A model generated the notes under the pieces. The model was not told where the DNA came from and made no database searches. It saw only the letters and a program-made list of their open reading frames with translations. From contig CASEME010000010.1 in NCBI GenBank assembly GCA_949289125.1, positions 48,140-112,139 on the forward strand: a stretch of 64,000 nucleotides of DNA. Reading direction: 5' to 3'. The DNA is from an uncultured Eubacteriales bacterium. GTDB taxonomy: Bacteria > Bacillota > Clostridia > Christensenellales > CAG-314. Positions 26,447 through 34,258 of this stretch are shown here, piece after piece (the first letter of the stretch is position 1; each line of letters begins with the position of its first letter). A program made the translations under genes and the position numbers.

Positions 26447-27805
26447 TCAGCGATTGAATATTCTGTCTTTTATATCCTTAATTTGTGTAGCTATTGTTGC
26501 ATTGTTTTTTACGTCGTCGCTTATTTTGTCGCGCGCGTGCATAATAGTTGTGTGGTCTCTACCACCAAAGTACTCGCCTATAGCAATAAGGGGCGTAGAC
26601 AACAGGTCGGTTATCAGATAAATACATACCTGTCTTGGGAACACTATCTCTTTGTGTTTCTTTTTGCCCACCAATGCCGATTTTTCTACATTAAAGTACT
26701 CACAAGTCTCGTCCACTATGCGGTCGATTGTTATTATTTCTTTTTTGCTGTCTATGTAGTCGCGCAATGCGTCGTTGACTATATTCATGTCATTGCAGTC
26801 GCCGCCCACCAAGCTGGAATAGCTTATTATGCGGTTGAGCATGCCTTCCATCTCTCTAATGTTGGTGGTTATCTTTTCTGCAATAAGACTAAGCACTTTG
26901 ATGTCTACGCTCTTTTTCTTTTCGATACACTTTTTTTGCAAAATTGCAATACGTGTTTCCAGATTGGGCGGTTGAATATCTGCAATAATACCCGTTGCAA
27001 AACGTGTTTTTAGACGTTCTTCAATATTTATTTCCTTAGGCGGACGGTCGGAGCAAATAATTATCTGTTTGTTGGCAAGATACAAGTCGTTGAAAGTATG
27101 GAAAAATTCTTCCTGAGTACCTTCCTTGTTAGCCAAAAACTGGATATCGTCTATCATAAGTACGTCTAAGCTGCGATATTTTTTTCTGAATTTCTTTTTT
27201 GTATCCACATTGTTATTGTCAAGCAACGCCTCTATCAATTCGTTGGTAAAGCCTGCGCTGCTTGTGTACAACATCTTAAGTTCGGGTTTGGTGCGTCTTA
27301 TCTGATTGCCTATTGCGTGCATCAAGTGCGTTTTGCCAAGACCTACTCCTCCCCATATAAACAGCGGATTGTACTTAGAACCGGGGTTGTCTGCCACCGC
27401 TTTGCACACTGCGGCTGCGTATTCGTTGGATTTTCCCACCACAAAGTTGTTGAAGGTGTATTGCTCCATAAACTGCGAACCGGGATCGGTATCGTCCATG
27501 TATTCTTCAGTAACGGGAATGTCTACCTCTGTATCAAGATTGGTAATGTTGTCTACGTCGTCTTCTGTAATTATTTCCACGTCCACGAGCGAAGGAAAAA
27601 CTTTACTCATAGACTTTTTGATAGCGTCCTTATATTTGTTGTCTACAATATTTTTCAGCGCTCTGCTTTCTGCCATAAGTATTAGTCTATCTTTGTATAT
27701 ACCTACGGGAGAAAGAGTGTTGATATACAAATCGTATCCGAGCGTAGATACTTTTGTCTCCGTTTCCAACAAAATATTGTTCCAAATTTGATTGAGTTTT
27801 ACCAT
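26447..27805 (-). CDS. dnaA: Chromosomal replication initiator protein DnaA
   Basis: DnaA binds DnaA boxes and opens the origin. The 452-residue protein has all four domains: N-terminal interaction domain (1-85), an acidic linker (about 85-110), the AAA+ ATPase with Walker A GGVGLGKTHL (152-161) and Walker B VLMIDDIQF near 210, and the C-terminal DNA-binding domain with GGRDHTTIMHA near 430. The gene points left, away from dnaN, which is unusual because in most Firmicutes dnaN follows dnaA in one operon. A good promoter lies at 27840-27868 and DnaA-box-like sites lie upstream, so feedback control is likely. Confidence 0.98.
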   Translation of the reverse strand: MVKLNQIWNNILLETETKVSTLGYDLYINTLSPVGIYKDRLILMAESRALKNIVDNKYKDAIKKSMSKVFPSLVDVEIITEDDVDNITNLDTEVDIPVTEEYMDDTDPGSQFMEQYTFNNFVVGKSNEYAAAVCKAVADNPGSKYNPLFIWGGVGLGKTHLMHAIGNQIRRTKPELKMLYTSSAGFTNELIEALLDNNNVDTKKKFRKKYRSLDVLMIDDIQFLANKEGTQEEFFHTFNDLYLANKQIIICSDRPPKEINIEERLKTRFATGIIADIQPPNLETRIAILQKKCIEKKKSVDIKVLSLIAEKITTNIREMEGMLNRIISYSSLVGGDCNDMNIVNDALRDYIDSKKEIITIDRIVDETCEYFNVEKSALVGKKKHKEIVFPRQVCIYLITDLLSTPLIAIGEYFGGRDHTTIMHARDKISDDVKNNATIATQIKDIKDRIFNR

Positions 27806-27839
27806 AATATCTCCCGTCTTGCTTTAGTAATCAACACAC

Positions 27840-27868
27840 ATTATACTTATTTTCGTACAATTTTGCAA
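27840..27868 (-). promoter_or_regulatory. Promoter of dnaA
   Basis: Minus-strand TTGCAA (27863-27868) and TATAAT (27840-27845) spaced by 17 bases. Confidence 0.65.
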
Positions 27869-28265
27869 CAACATTTTTGACACAAGTACGATAACTATTT
27901 TTTTTGATAACTATAATTGCCTATTATTGACTTTTGCACCGTGTTGTCCTATAATATACACAATGTATATATATTTTTAGGGTAATTGTAGGCTACAACA
28001 ACGCTCAAAATGCACTTATCAACAACGGTTGTGTAAATATCCTCAACTAATACACAACTTGTCCACATAAGTTATTGCAGACATACCACAACATATAGGT
28101 ACAATTTTGCAACTTTTATCTATATTTATGGTTTTTGAGACAACTGACACAAGTTATTAACATTTTCACACACCCTAATAATACTAATACCTGTAGAAAT
28201 AATAATATTATGCACATAGCTACGCCACAAAGCAACAAGCGTAAGTTTTACAAAAGGAGAACAAT
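27869..28265. other. Probable oriC in the dnaA-dnaN divergent gap
   Basis: This AT-rich gap has one-mismatch DnaA boxes TTATCAACA (28016-28024) and TTGTCCACA (28059-28067), and AT-only stretches near 27950-27975. Genes to the left run mostly on the minus strand and genes to the right mostly on the plus strand, so transcription leads away from this point, as expected at an origin. No perfect DnaA box was found here, unlike the 4.4 kb cluster, so the call is tentative. Confidence 0.55.
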
Positions 28266-29372
28266 ATGAAAATTATCGTCAACGGTTTGGATCTCAACGA
28301 TGCAATCAACAAAGTAAGCAGGGCATTGCCCGCAAGAGAAGTAGCTCCGGTATTGGACTGCATCAAAATGGTAGCCGAAGGCGACAAGCTGACGCTGTTT
28401 GCTACAGATAAAGATCTTGCCATCGAACGTTCGATAACAGCTAATGTTATGGTAGGCGGCGCAGTGTTGGTACCTGGCAAACTGTTGGGAGAATATATAC
28501 GCAACATCGCTTCGGAAACGGAAATTGCACTTGAATTGGACGACGGATACAAAATGCACATATCTTCTGCCAATAGTCAATGTAATATCAACTGTATGAG
28601 CGTAGAAAACTATCCCGAACAGGAGAAAATAGACGAATCCAACAGTTTTCGCGTGACAGAACGCAATCTCAAAGAAATTATCAACAGAGTAATATTTGCA
28701 GTAGCTACAGACGACACACGACCTATACTAAAAGGTGTGTTTATGGAAGCAAAGCAGTACACTTTGACTGCTGTTGCAACAGACGGTTATCGCTTTGCAA
28801 TGTGCAAAAAGCCGCTTGAAAGCGAAGTAGACAATTTGTCGGCAACAATACCCAGCAGAAGTTTGTCCGAATTGTCCAAACTACTTAGCGACAGCGAAAA
28901 TATAGCTACAGTATATCTCGAAAACAGCAACATGATGGTAAGGTTGGAAAATATTACCCTTATGACGCGTTTGTTGACGGCAGGTCAGTACATCAAATAT
29001 GACAACCTTGTACCGAGAGAGTTTGTAACAACATTGCTTGTCAACAAAGAAAACTTTGAAAAGTCACTCAACACCGCTTCCATAATGTCGAGAAGCGACA
29101 AAAACAACCTTATTGTATTGGATATAGAAGAATATGTGATGAAGATATCTTCTACAGGTGAATACGGTACTGCAAAAGAAGAAGTGACAGTATCTTTGAA
29201 AGGCAAAGATATAAGATGTGCTTACAATGCAAAATACATCAACGACTGTCTGAAAGTGTTGGACTGCGAAACTATCAAAATGGAATTTGCACAACACAAC
29301 AGTTGTATTATTACTATCAACAACAGCGACGAAGTATTGTACTTCATTTTGCCTGTAAAACAAGTTGTATAA
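28266..29372 (+). CDS. dnaN: DNA polymerase III sliding clamp
   Basis: The beta clamp holds DNA polymerase III on the template. The 368-residue protein has three similar domains of about 120 residues. It begins MKIIVNGLDLNDAINKVSRA and ends with the clamp-typical YFILPVKQVV, similar to the usual YLIMPVRL-type C-terminus, and carries RPILKGVF and VATDGYRFA in the second domain. AAAAGGAGAA precedes the ATG. A strong terminator follows within 40 bases, and recF and gyrB, the usual partners, are not next to it. The gene is divergent from dnaA. Confidence 0.97.
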   Translation: MKIIVNGLDLNDAINKVSRALPAREVAPVLDCIKMVAEGDKLTLFATDKDLAIERSITANVMVGGAVLVPGKLLGEYIRNIASETEIALELDDGYKMHISSANSQCNINCMSVENYPEQEKIDESNSFRVTERNLKEIINRVIFAVATDDTRPILKGVFMEAKQYTLTAVATDGYRFAMCKKPLESEVDNLSATIPSRSLSELSKLLSDSENIATVYLENSNMMVRLENITLMTRLLTAGQYIKYDNLVPREFVTTLLVNKENFEKSLNTASIMSRSDKNNLIVLDIEEYVMKISSTGEYGTAKEEVTVSLKGKDIRCAYNAKYINDCLKVLDCETIKMEFAQHNSCIITINNSDEVLYFILPVKQVV

Positions 29373-29410
29373 TAAAGAAAAATTTTTGAAACTTACAACA
29401 CACAAAAACC

Positions 29411-29448
29411 AAAACCGCAAAACAACTTTTGTTGTATTGCGGTTTTTT
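29411..29448 (+). terminator. Terminator of dnaN
   Basis: AAAACCGCAA pairs with TTGCGGTTTT with an inner ACAAC/GTTGT stem, followed by T residues. Confidence 0.85.
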
Positions 29449-29606
29449 GATTGTAAAATATTTGATTGGAATATACGAACAAACATTTATATACTACTAA
29501 AAACTATAATAATAAAAGATAAATAATAAATTGATTTTTCTAAGACAAAACAAATAGTAAAGTGCAAAATATGTAGTATAATATTTTTCAGAGGTTTTAC
29601 TTTTTT

Positions 29607-30056
29607 ATGAATAATACGCAAAAATTTGCCGAAAGATTGTTTGAGTTGTTGATTGACAATGATATAAAACCAGCCAATCTTGCAGATAGGCTTGGCGTCA
29701 ACAGAAAAGTAATAAGCCGTTATGTAAAAGGCAAAAGACTACCTTCTGTGGATATGGCTATTCGTATGTCACAGCACTTTGAGTGTACTATAGATTTTTT
29801 GTTGGGAAGAAGTGACAACAATGGCAAAACAGAAGTTGTCAATGCACCACTGTTCAAAGACAGAATAGTATATCTGTTGCAATTTTTTAACAAGACAAAA
29901 TATGTAATAAGCAAAGAAACACACATTGATCAAAGTGTAATATATGATTGGCAAAAAGGTACAGTGTCACCAAGTATGAATAGTATCATCAAATTAGCCG
30001 ACTATTTTGATTGTTCTGTCGAGTTTGTGATAGGAAGAACACACAACTTGTATTAG
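29607..30056 (+). CDS. Double XRE-type helix-turn-helix regulator
   Basis: A 149-residue DNA-binding protein with two Cro/C1-type helix-turn-helix domains in tandem. Residues 10-67 (ANLADRLGVNRKVISRYVKG, then CTIDFLLGRSD) and 82-145 (ISKETHIDQSVIYDWQKG, then CSVEFVIGRTH) repeat the same plan, so the protein probably arose by internal duplication and may bind as a pseudo-dimer. There is no sensor or enzyme domain. It opens the accessory island right of dnaN. GAGG precedes the ATG. Its target could be the TGTG-TAACA repeats at 30.5 kb; this is inference. Confidence 0.85.
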   Translation: MNNTQKFAERLFELLIDNDIKPANLADRLGVNRKVISRYVKGKRLPSVDMAIRMSQHFECTIDFLLGRSDNNGKTEVVNAPLFKDRIVYLLQFFNKTKYVISKETHIDQSVIYDWQKGTVSPSMNSIIKLADYFDCSVEFVIGRTHNLY

Positions 30057-30099
30057 AAATTTGTTTTGATAAAAAAGACGTTAATATATAGATAAAGAA

Positions 30100-30134
30100 A
30101 AAAGCACGACTAACAACAATTCAGTCATGCTTTT
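30100..30134. terminator. Bidirectional terminator between the two XRE genes
   Basis: AAAAGCACGACT/AGTCATGCTTTT with one mismatch. Closely related sequence recurs near 31171-31200 and 31491-31528, so this terminator belongs to a local repeat. Confidence 0.65.
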
Positions 30135-30190
30135 TTATTATTAGAAAATCTAAGATTTTGCGGTAATTTTAATTTTGATAAAATTACTAA

Positions 30191-30511
30191 TTATTTTTGA
30201 GAAAGAGTACGTAAAAGGTCAAATATAATCTGCCGTTTATCAACGGGCACTTTGTCAAACAGTTCCAACAAAAGTATTTGCTGTTCGTCAAGATTGCTTT
30301 CTTCTACACCGCTGTAAAACTCCGCAACAGTAATACCCAATGCAGAGCAAATGTACTCAATAGATTGTCTGTCGGGTGTAAAAGATTTTTTGTTAAACCA
30401 ATCGTACACAGTAGTAAGATACAAACCCGATTCTTTTGCAAGTTTGTACTTGCTCCAACCGCGTTGTTCAATCAGCTCTAATATTCTTTGCTGAACTGTC
30501 AAAAAACTCAC
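30191..30511 (-). CDS. XRE-type helix-turn-helix regulator
   Basis: A 106-residue protein with a single Cro/C1 helix-turn-helix (YKLAKESGLYLTTVYDWFNK, residues 22-41) followed by LGITVAEFY, then a helical tail (about 65-106) that may dimerise. It is divergent from the SLOG-like gene at 30640, and the gap between them carries repeated operator-like sequences, so it likely represses itself and that gene. A GAGGTG ribosome site lies upstream. Confidence 0.85.
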   Translation of the reverse strand: MSFLTVQQRILELIEQRGWSKYKLAKESGLYLTTVYDWFNKKSFTPDRQSIEYICSALGITVAEFYSGVEESNLDEQQILLLELFDKVPVDKRQIIFDLLRTLSQK

Positions 30512-30531
30512 CTCTTCTTGTCACAATATTA

Positions 30532-30610
30532 TGTGCTAACACTACTATTTTATATCTGTTGACACTAAAAATATTAAGTGTTACTATGTAATATATTATG
30601 TGTTCTAACA
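30532..30610. promoter_or_regulatory. Operator-like repeats in the XRE/SLOG divergent gap
   Basis: TGTGCTAACACT (30532-30543), AAGTGTTACT (near 30576) and TGTGTTCTAACA (30599-30610) are related half-palindromic words. A TTGACA hexamer lies between them at 30559. The first 12-mer recurs exactly at 31593-31604 next to the tRNA, and the last recurs at 31351-31362. Confidence 0.55.
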
Positions 30611-30639
30611 AGTAATAATATTGGAGGAAAGTATAAAAA

Positions 30640-31155
30640 GTGATTTGTTGTTGTACAGAACATAGACCAAAAGGTTTTACATGGAAAATAAACGACAAGC
30701 AGTTGTTTGATAAATATAGAAAATTATTAAAAAATATGATTGTTCAATTGATTGATAAATATGATATAAAAAAGTTTATAAGTGGAATGGCATTAGGAGC
30801 AGATACAGATTTTGCAGAAACAATAATACAATTGAAAGAACAATACAAAATTAAATTGCTGTGTGCATTGCCGTGTAAAAATCAATGCTTGAAATGGAAT
30901 TCATCCGATATAATGCGTTATAAAAATGTATTAAAAAAAGCAGACGAAATAGAAGTTATTAGTCAGCAATATACATCAACTTGTATGTATGAAAGAAATA
31001 AATTTATGGTGGATAACAGTAATATAGTATTGGCAATATGGAACGGAAACAAGAAAGGTGGAACTTGGCAAACAATAAATTATGCGAAAAGTAAACAAAA
31101 ACAAATAGTATATATAAGATTAGATAAAATAGAAGATATGGAAGTAAAAATATAG
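30640..31155 (+). CDS. SLOG-superfamily (DUF1273/YpsA-like) protein
   Basis: A 171-residue protein starting with GTG at 30640, supported by GGAGGAAA upstream. It has TEHRPKGF at the N-terminus, like the TGHRP motif of YpsA/DUF1273 proteins, ISGMALGADTDFAE near residue 47, and VDNSNIVLAIWNGNKKGGTW near 123. These mark the SLOG Rossmann-like fold, which binds nucleotide-derived ligands and is frequent in phage-conflict and signalling loci. Base composition is more A-rich than the core genes nearby, which fits transfer. The direct partner gene, if any, is not visible; only the two XRE genes are close. Confidence 0.75.
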   Translation: MICCCTEHRPKGFTWKINDKQLFDKYRKLLKNMIVQLIDKYDIKKFISGMALGADTDFAETIIQLKEQYKIKLLCALPCKNQCLKWNSSDIMRYKNVLKKADEIEVISQQYTSTCMYERNKFMVDNSNIVLAIWNGNKKGGTWQTINYAKSKQKQIVYIRLDKIEDMEVKI

Positions 31156-31190
31156 ATTGATAAAAAAATCACGACTAATAAAATAGTAAT

Positions 31191-31266
31191 GCTTTTTTTT
31201 TTGCACACAAAGCTAATAAAGCAAATAAGCCAATTATTTCAAATCAGCTCCAACGCTACTTAGCCG
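31191..31266. repeat. Island repeat, copy 1
   Basis: A block from GC plus a T run through GCACACAAAGCTAATAAAGC to CTACTTAGCCG. Copy 2 at 31519-31592 differs by the T-run length and one base (CTCCAACG against CTCAAACG). Confidence 0.9.
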
Positions 31267-31286
31267 CAGGCAGAGCCTGTTTTTTG
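31267..31286 (+). terminator. Short hairpin with T run
   Basis: CAGGC-AGA-GCCTG followed by TTTTTT, downstream of the SLOG-like gene and directly after repeat copy 1. Confidence 0.5.
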
Positions 31287-31350
31287 CGTTAAACAAAATA
31301 TAGTAAACAGACCTAATTAACGCAAGACCTAATATACAACACTAAGTAGC

Positions 31351-31376
31351 TGTGTTCTAACACTGACGGGACTTGT
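31351..31376. other. Fragment resembling the tRNA-Pro 3' flank
   Basis: TGTGTTCTAACACTGACGGG matches the tRNA 3' junction sequence near 31593-31622 except for one substitution and an internal loss of about 11 bases; ACTTG follows in both. It looks like an old integration or excision scar. Confidence 0.5.
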
Positions 31377-31518
31377 AAGGAGCGCAAGCGACGGAATAGC
31401 GAGCATAGAGAGCGTCACCTTATTTCATAGTCACGACAAATAGACAAAAAAGGACAGTGCCCCTAAAAATGGAGCAACATTAAAGAAAAAAAAGCACGAC
31501 TAACAACAATTTAGTTAT

Positions 31519-31592
31519 GCTTTTTTTTGCACACAAAGCTAATAAAGCAAATAAGCCAATTATTTCAAATCAGCTCAAACGCTACTTAGCCG
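31519..31592. repeat. Island repeat, copy 2
   Basis: Second copy of the block at 31191-31266, ending 12 bases before the tRNA gene. The gap 31156-31603 holds only these repeats, the scar and a G-rich stretch near 31380-31415 with GCGAGC-like words. Confidence 0.9.
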
Positions 31593-31603
31593 TGTGCTAA
31601 CAC

Positions 31604-31680
31604 TGGTCGAGGTGACGGGACTTGAACCCACGACCTCTTGGTCCCGAACCAAGCGCGCTACCAAACTGCGCTACACCTCG
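31604..31680 (-). tRNA. tRNA-Pro (CGG)
   Basis: On the minus strand the acceptor stem CGAGGTG pairs with CACCTCG, the anticodon loop is TTCGGGA between CTTGG and CCAAG, so the anticodon is CGG, and the T arm contains GGTTCAAGTCC. The 3' CCA is encoded. The 3' end points into the accessory island, the usual side for integration at a tRNA gene. The gap 31681-32025 to its right holds only the degV promoter. Confidence 0.95.
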
Positions 31681-31909
31681 ATAAGCGGTATGTATTATAC
31701 AATATCTGCAACAAAAAGGCAATAGAATGAGCTGTTTTTGTTGAAAATAAAGGCAATAGGTAAAAATAAAAACAATGCGACTACGTTATAATATCAAATA
31801 ATTGTTAAGATAATAAGCAAAATTATAGTAAATAGTTAAAAAAAGTCGGCAATTATCACAAATATACCGTTGATATTAAACACAAGTTAAATAAAATTAG
31901 CAAAAATTA

Positions 31910-31938
31910 TTGCAATCAGGGTAAAAAAAGTGTATTAT
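31910..31938 (+). promoter_or_regulatory. Promoter of the degV-type gene
   Basis: TTGCAA (31910-31915) and TATTAT (31933-31938), 17-base spacer. A second TATAAT follows at 31943. Confidence 0.55.
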
Positions 31939-32025
31939 AAGTATAATACACATTGTATGCAACTTCATAAAGGGGTAAACATAGTATTGAAGACGCACAC
32001 GAGAAAATAAAAAGGAGAGATAGTT

Positions 32026-32913
32026 ATGAGCGTACTACTGTGTGACAGCAATGGAGAATTGTGGTTTGACAGAGTAAAAGAATTGGGTATGGACTACATA
32101 AGTATGCCGTACACATTGGAGAATAAGGAATATTTTTATGACTTGGGAGAAAATACTGACTTCAGGTATTTTTATGATGCAGTAAGAAAGGGCAAAATGC
32201 CCACCACTTCTGCACTTAACCCCGAAAACTACAAAGAGATACTTGAACCGTATCTTGAGAAGGGAGAGGACGTATTGTACGTCAGTTTCTCACACAAGAT
32301 GAGCGGCACTTTCAATCAGCTTGACAAAGCGATAGACGAATTGCAACAAAAGTATCCAAAGCGCAAAATACGCGTATTTGATACAAAAAGTATTTCGTTG
32401 GGTGCAGGCATTCAGATGGAAGAAGCCGCACTTATGAAACAAAAGGGTGCAACGGACGAACAAATAATAAAACACCTCGAGCAATTTACCAACAAAGTAG
32501 GCTTGTATTTTGTTGTGGATGACCTTATGCACTTGAAGCGTGGGGGCAGATTGTCCGCGGCATCGGCTTTTGCAGGTACACTGTTTGGTATCAAACCATT
32601 ACTTACTACAGATGCAGAGGGCGGATTGGGAGCTATTGCCAAAATAAGCGGCAAAAAGAAAGCTCTTACTGCTATTGCACAAAAAGTAATTGAACAACTT
32701 GCCGATACGGAACACAGCGTATATGTTGTAGACGCAGATTGTCCACAGGACGGTGATTATGTAAAAGATCTCATTTTGCAAAAACGTCCCGAAGCAAAAA
32801 TTGTACGTCAGATAGTAGGACCGGTAATAGGTTCGCACTGCGGACCGGGCACGGTTGGAGTAATATTTGTAGCAAACGAGCGTCCTATACCGCTTAAAAA
32901 TACTAAAGAATAA
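32026..32913 (+). CDS. DegV-family fatty-acid-binding protein
   Basis: A 295-residue DegV protein. Such proteins hold a long-chain fatty acid and many serve as the FakB partner that presents it to the kinase FakA. It has the two-lobed layout: PTTSALNPENY near residue 64, SFSHKMSGTFNQ near 88 with the lipid-contacting Ser/Thr, VDDLMHLKRGGRLS near 165 and GPVIGSHCGPGTVG near 265. All are typical. A FakA gene is not in the window. AGGAGAG precedes the ATG; the GNAT-like gene begins 18 bases after the stop, so they share a transcript. Confidence 0.92.
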   Translation: MSVLLCDSNGELWFDRVKELGMDYISMPYTLENKEYFYDLGENTDFRYFYDAVRKGKMPTTSALNPENYKEILEPYLEKGEDVLYVSFSHKMSGTFNQLDKAIDELQQKYPKRKIRVFDTKSISLGAGIQMEEAALMKQKGATDEQIIKHLEQFTNKVGLYFVVDDLMHLKRGGRLSAASAFAGTLFGIKPLLTTDAEGGLGAIAKISGKKKALTAIAQKVIEQLADTEHSVYVVDADCPQDGDYVKDLILQKRPEAKIVRQIVGPVIGSHCGPGTVGVIFVANERPIPLKNTKE

Positions 32914-32930
32914 CACACAAGGGGTAGAAT

Positions 32931-34055
32931 ATGGGCGTAACTATAAAAGAAATAAGTACAAAACGCGAAAAAAAGCAATTTTTCAAATTTTTGATAGATC
33001 TATACAGGGGCAACCCCTATGCTGCGCCGAGCTTGTATGAAGACGAATTTGCAGAGTTTAACCCCGATATCAACGATGCTTTTCGTTTTTGCGAATGCAG
33101 GATGTTTTTGGCATACAAAGACGGCAAAATTGTGGGCAGAGTAGCGGGTATATATCACAAAGGCAGCAACGACAAAACAGGCCTTAAACAACTGCGGTTT
33201 ACACGCTTTGACGTGATAGACGACTTTGAAGTGACCAAAGCACTGTTTGACAAGCTAAAAGAGTGGGCAAAGCAACTTGGTATGGACGAAATAATTGGTC
33301 CTATGAGTTTTTCCGACCTCAACGAAGAGGGTATGCTTATAGAAGGCTTTGACCAAGACAGTACGTATATAGAGTTGTACAATTACCCCTATTATGTACA
33401 ACACATGGAAAAGTTGGGTGCGTACAAGGTAGTAGATTGGAACTGTTACCGCATAACTGTTCCGCAAGAGACAGACGAGCGTCTGGAAAGAATGAGCGAC
33501 CTCATAATGAAGCGCAACAACTACACCATTTTGGACGTGGCGCACACTCCAAAAAAGAAGTTGGACGACTACATTATGCAGTGTATGACCGTGCTCGATA
33601 TATCTTTCCGCAACTTGTACGGTACAAGTCCGCTTTCCGACAAACAAAAAGCACGCTTTATGAAAACTATATATAGCGTACTAAAGCCCGAGTTTGCCTG
33701 CGTAGTATTGCAAAACGACAAAGTAATAGGTTACGGCTATATGTGGCCTGCAATGAGCGAAGTGTTGCGCAAGGCAAGAGGCAACATTATCAAGGCAATT
33801 ATCCCCTATATTCGCACAATGAAACGTCCGCTTGTAGCAGAGCTTGGTAGCATAGGCGTATTGGACGAACATCTTAAAAAAGGTGTTACTGCAATAATAA
33901 TGAACCACTGCTTGAAGGGACTGCACAAAAACGGTACAAAGTATTTGGAATCCGGTCCGGAACTTGAGACCAACCACAATGTACAAAACTTGTGGAAAAA
34001 CTATGAAAAAGTACTCAACAAACGCCACCGTTGTTGGGGACTAAAAGTAGAATAG
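32931..34055 (+). CDS. GNAT-like N-acyltransferase family protein
   Basis: A 374-residue protein with acyl-CoA N-acyltransferase features. An N-terminal half contains FLAYKDGKIVGRVAGIYH near residue 58 and IIGPMSFSDLNEEGMLIEGF near 120; a second half has FACVVLQNDKVIGYGYMWP near 255 and a C-terminal ELETNHNVQNLWKNYEKVLNKRHRCW. The length and pattern match the large two-lobed group that includes E. coli YghO, whose substrate is unknown to me. It follows degV closely, which might point to a lipid-related acyl transfer, but that is a guess. A terminator follows. Confidence 0.75.
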   Translation: MGVTIKEISTKREKKQFFKFLIDLYRGNPYAAPSLYEDEFAEFNPDINDAFRFCECRMFLAYKDGKIVGRVAGIYHKGSNDKTGLKQLRFTRFDVIDDFEVTKALFDKLKEWAKQLGMDEIIGPMSFSDLNEEGMLIEGFDQDSTYIELYNYPYYVQHMEKLGAYKVVDWNCYRITVPQETDERLERMSDLIMKRNNYTILDVAHTPKKKLDDYIMQCMTVLDISFRNLYGTSPLSDKQKARFMKTIYSVLKPEFACVVLQNDKVIGYGYMWPAMSEVLRKARGNIIKAIIPYIRTMKRPLVAELGSIGVLDEHLKKGVTAIIMNHCLKGLHKNGTKYLESGPELETNHNVQNLWKNYEKVLNKRHRCWGLKVE

Positions 34056-34064
34056 TAACAATAA

Positions 34065-34098
34065 TGTCGGCTGCAACACTGTTGTAGCCGACAATTTT
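34065..34098 (+). terminator. Terminator of the degV unit
   Basis: TGTCGGCTGCAAC/GTTGTAGCCGACA with a 3-base loop, followed by ATTTTTG. Confidence 0.85.
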
Positions 34099-34152
34099 TG
34101 TGTTATGAGTCAATGTTGTTAAATTGTCAAAAACACTAAACAGCACCAATTA

Positions 34153-34181
34153 TTGACAGTAATTTCAAAAAAGAATATTAT
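34153..34181 (+). promoter_or_regulatory. Promoter of the damaged lipoprotein locus
   Basis: TTGACA (34153-34158) and TATTAT (34176-34181), 17-base spacer. A 7-bp hairpin GTGTCAG/CTGACAC at 34203-34225 lies in the leader. Confidence 0.65.
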
Positions 34182-34258
34182 TTTCTTGTCTTAACAGCAA
34201 CAGTGTCAGTAAAAACTGCTGACACAATGTGTTGACAACAATATGGAGGATAATTACT

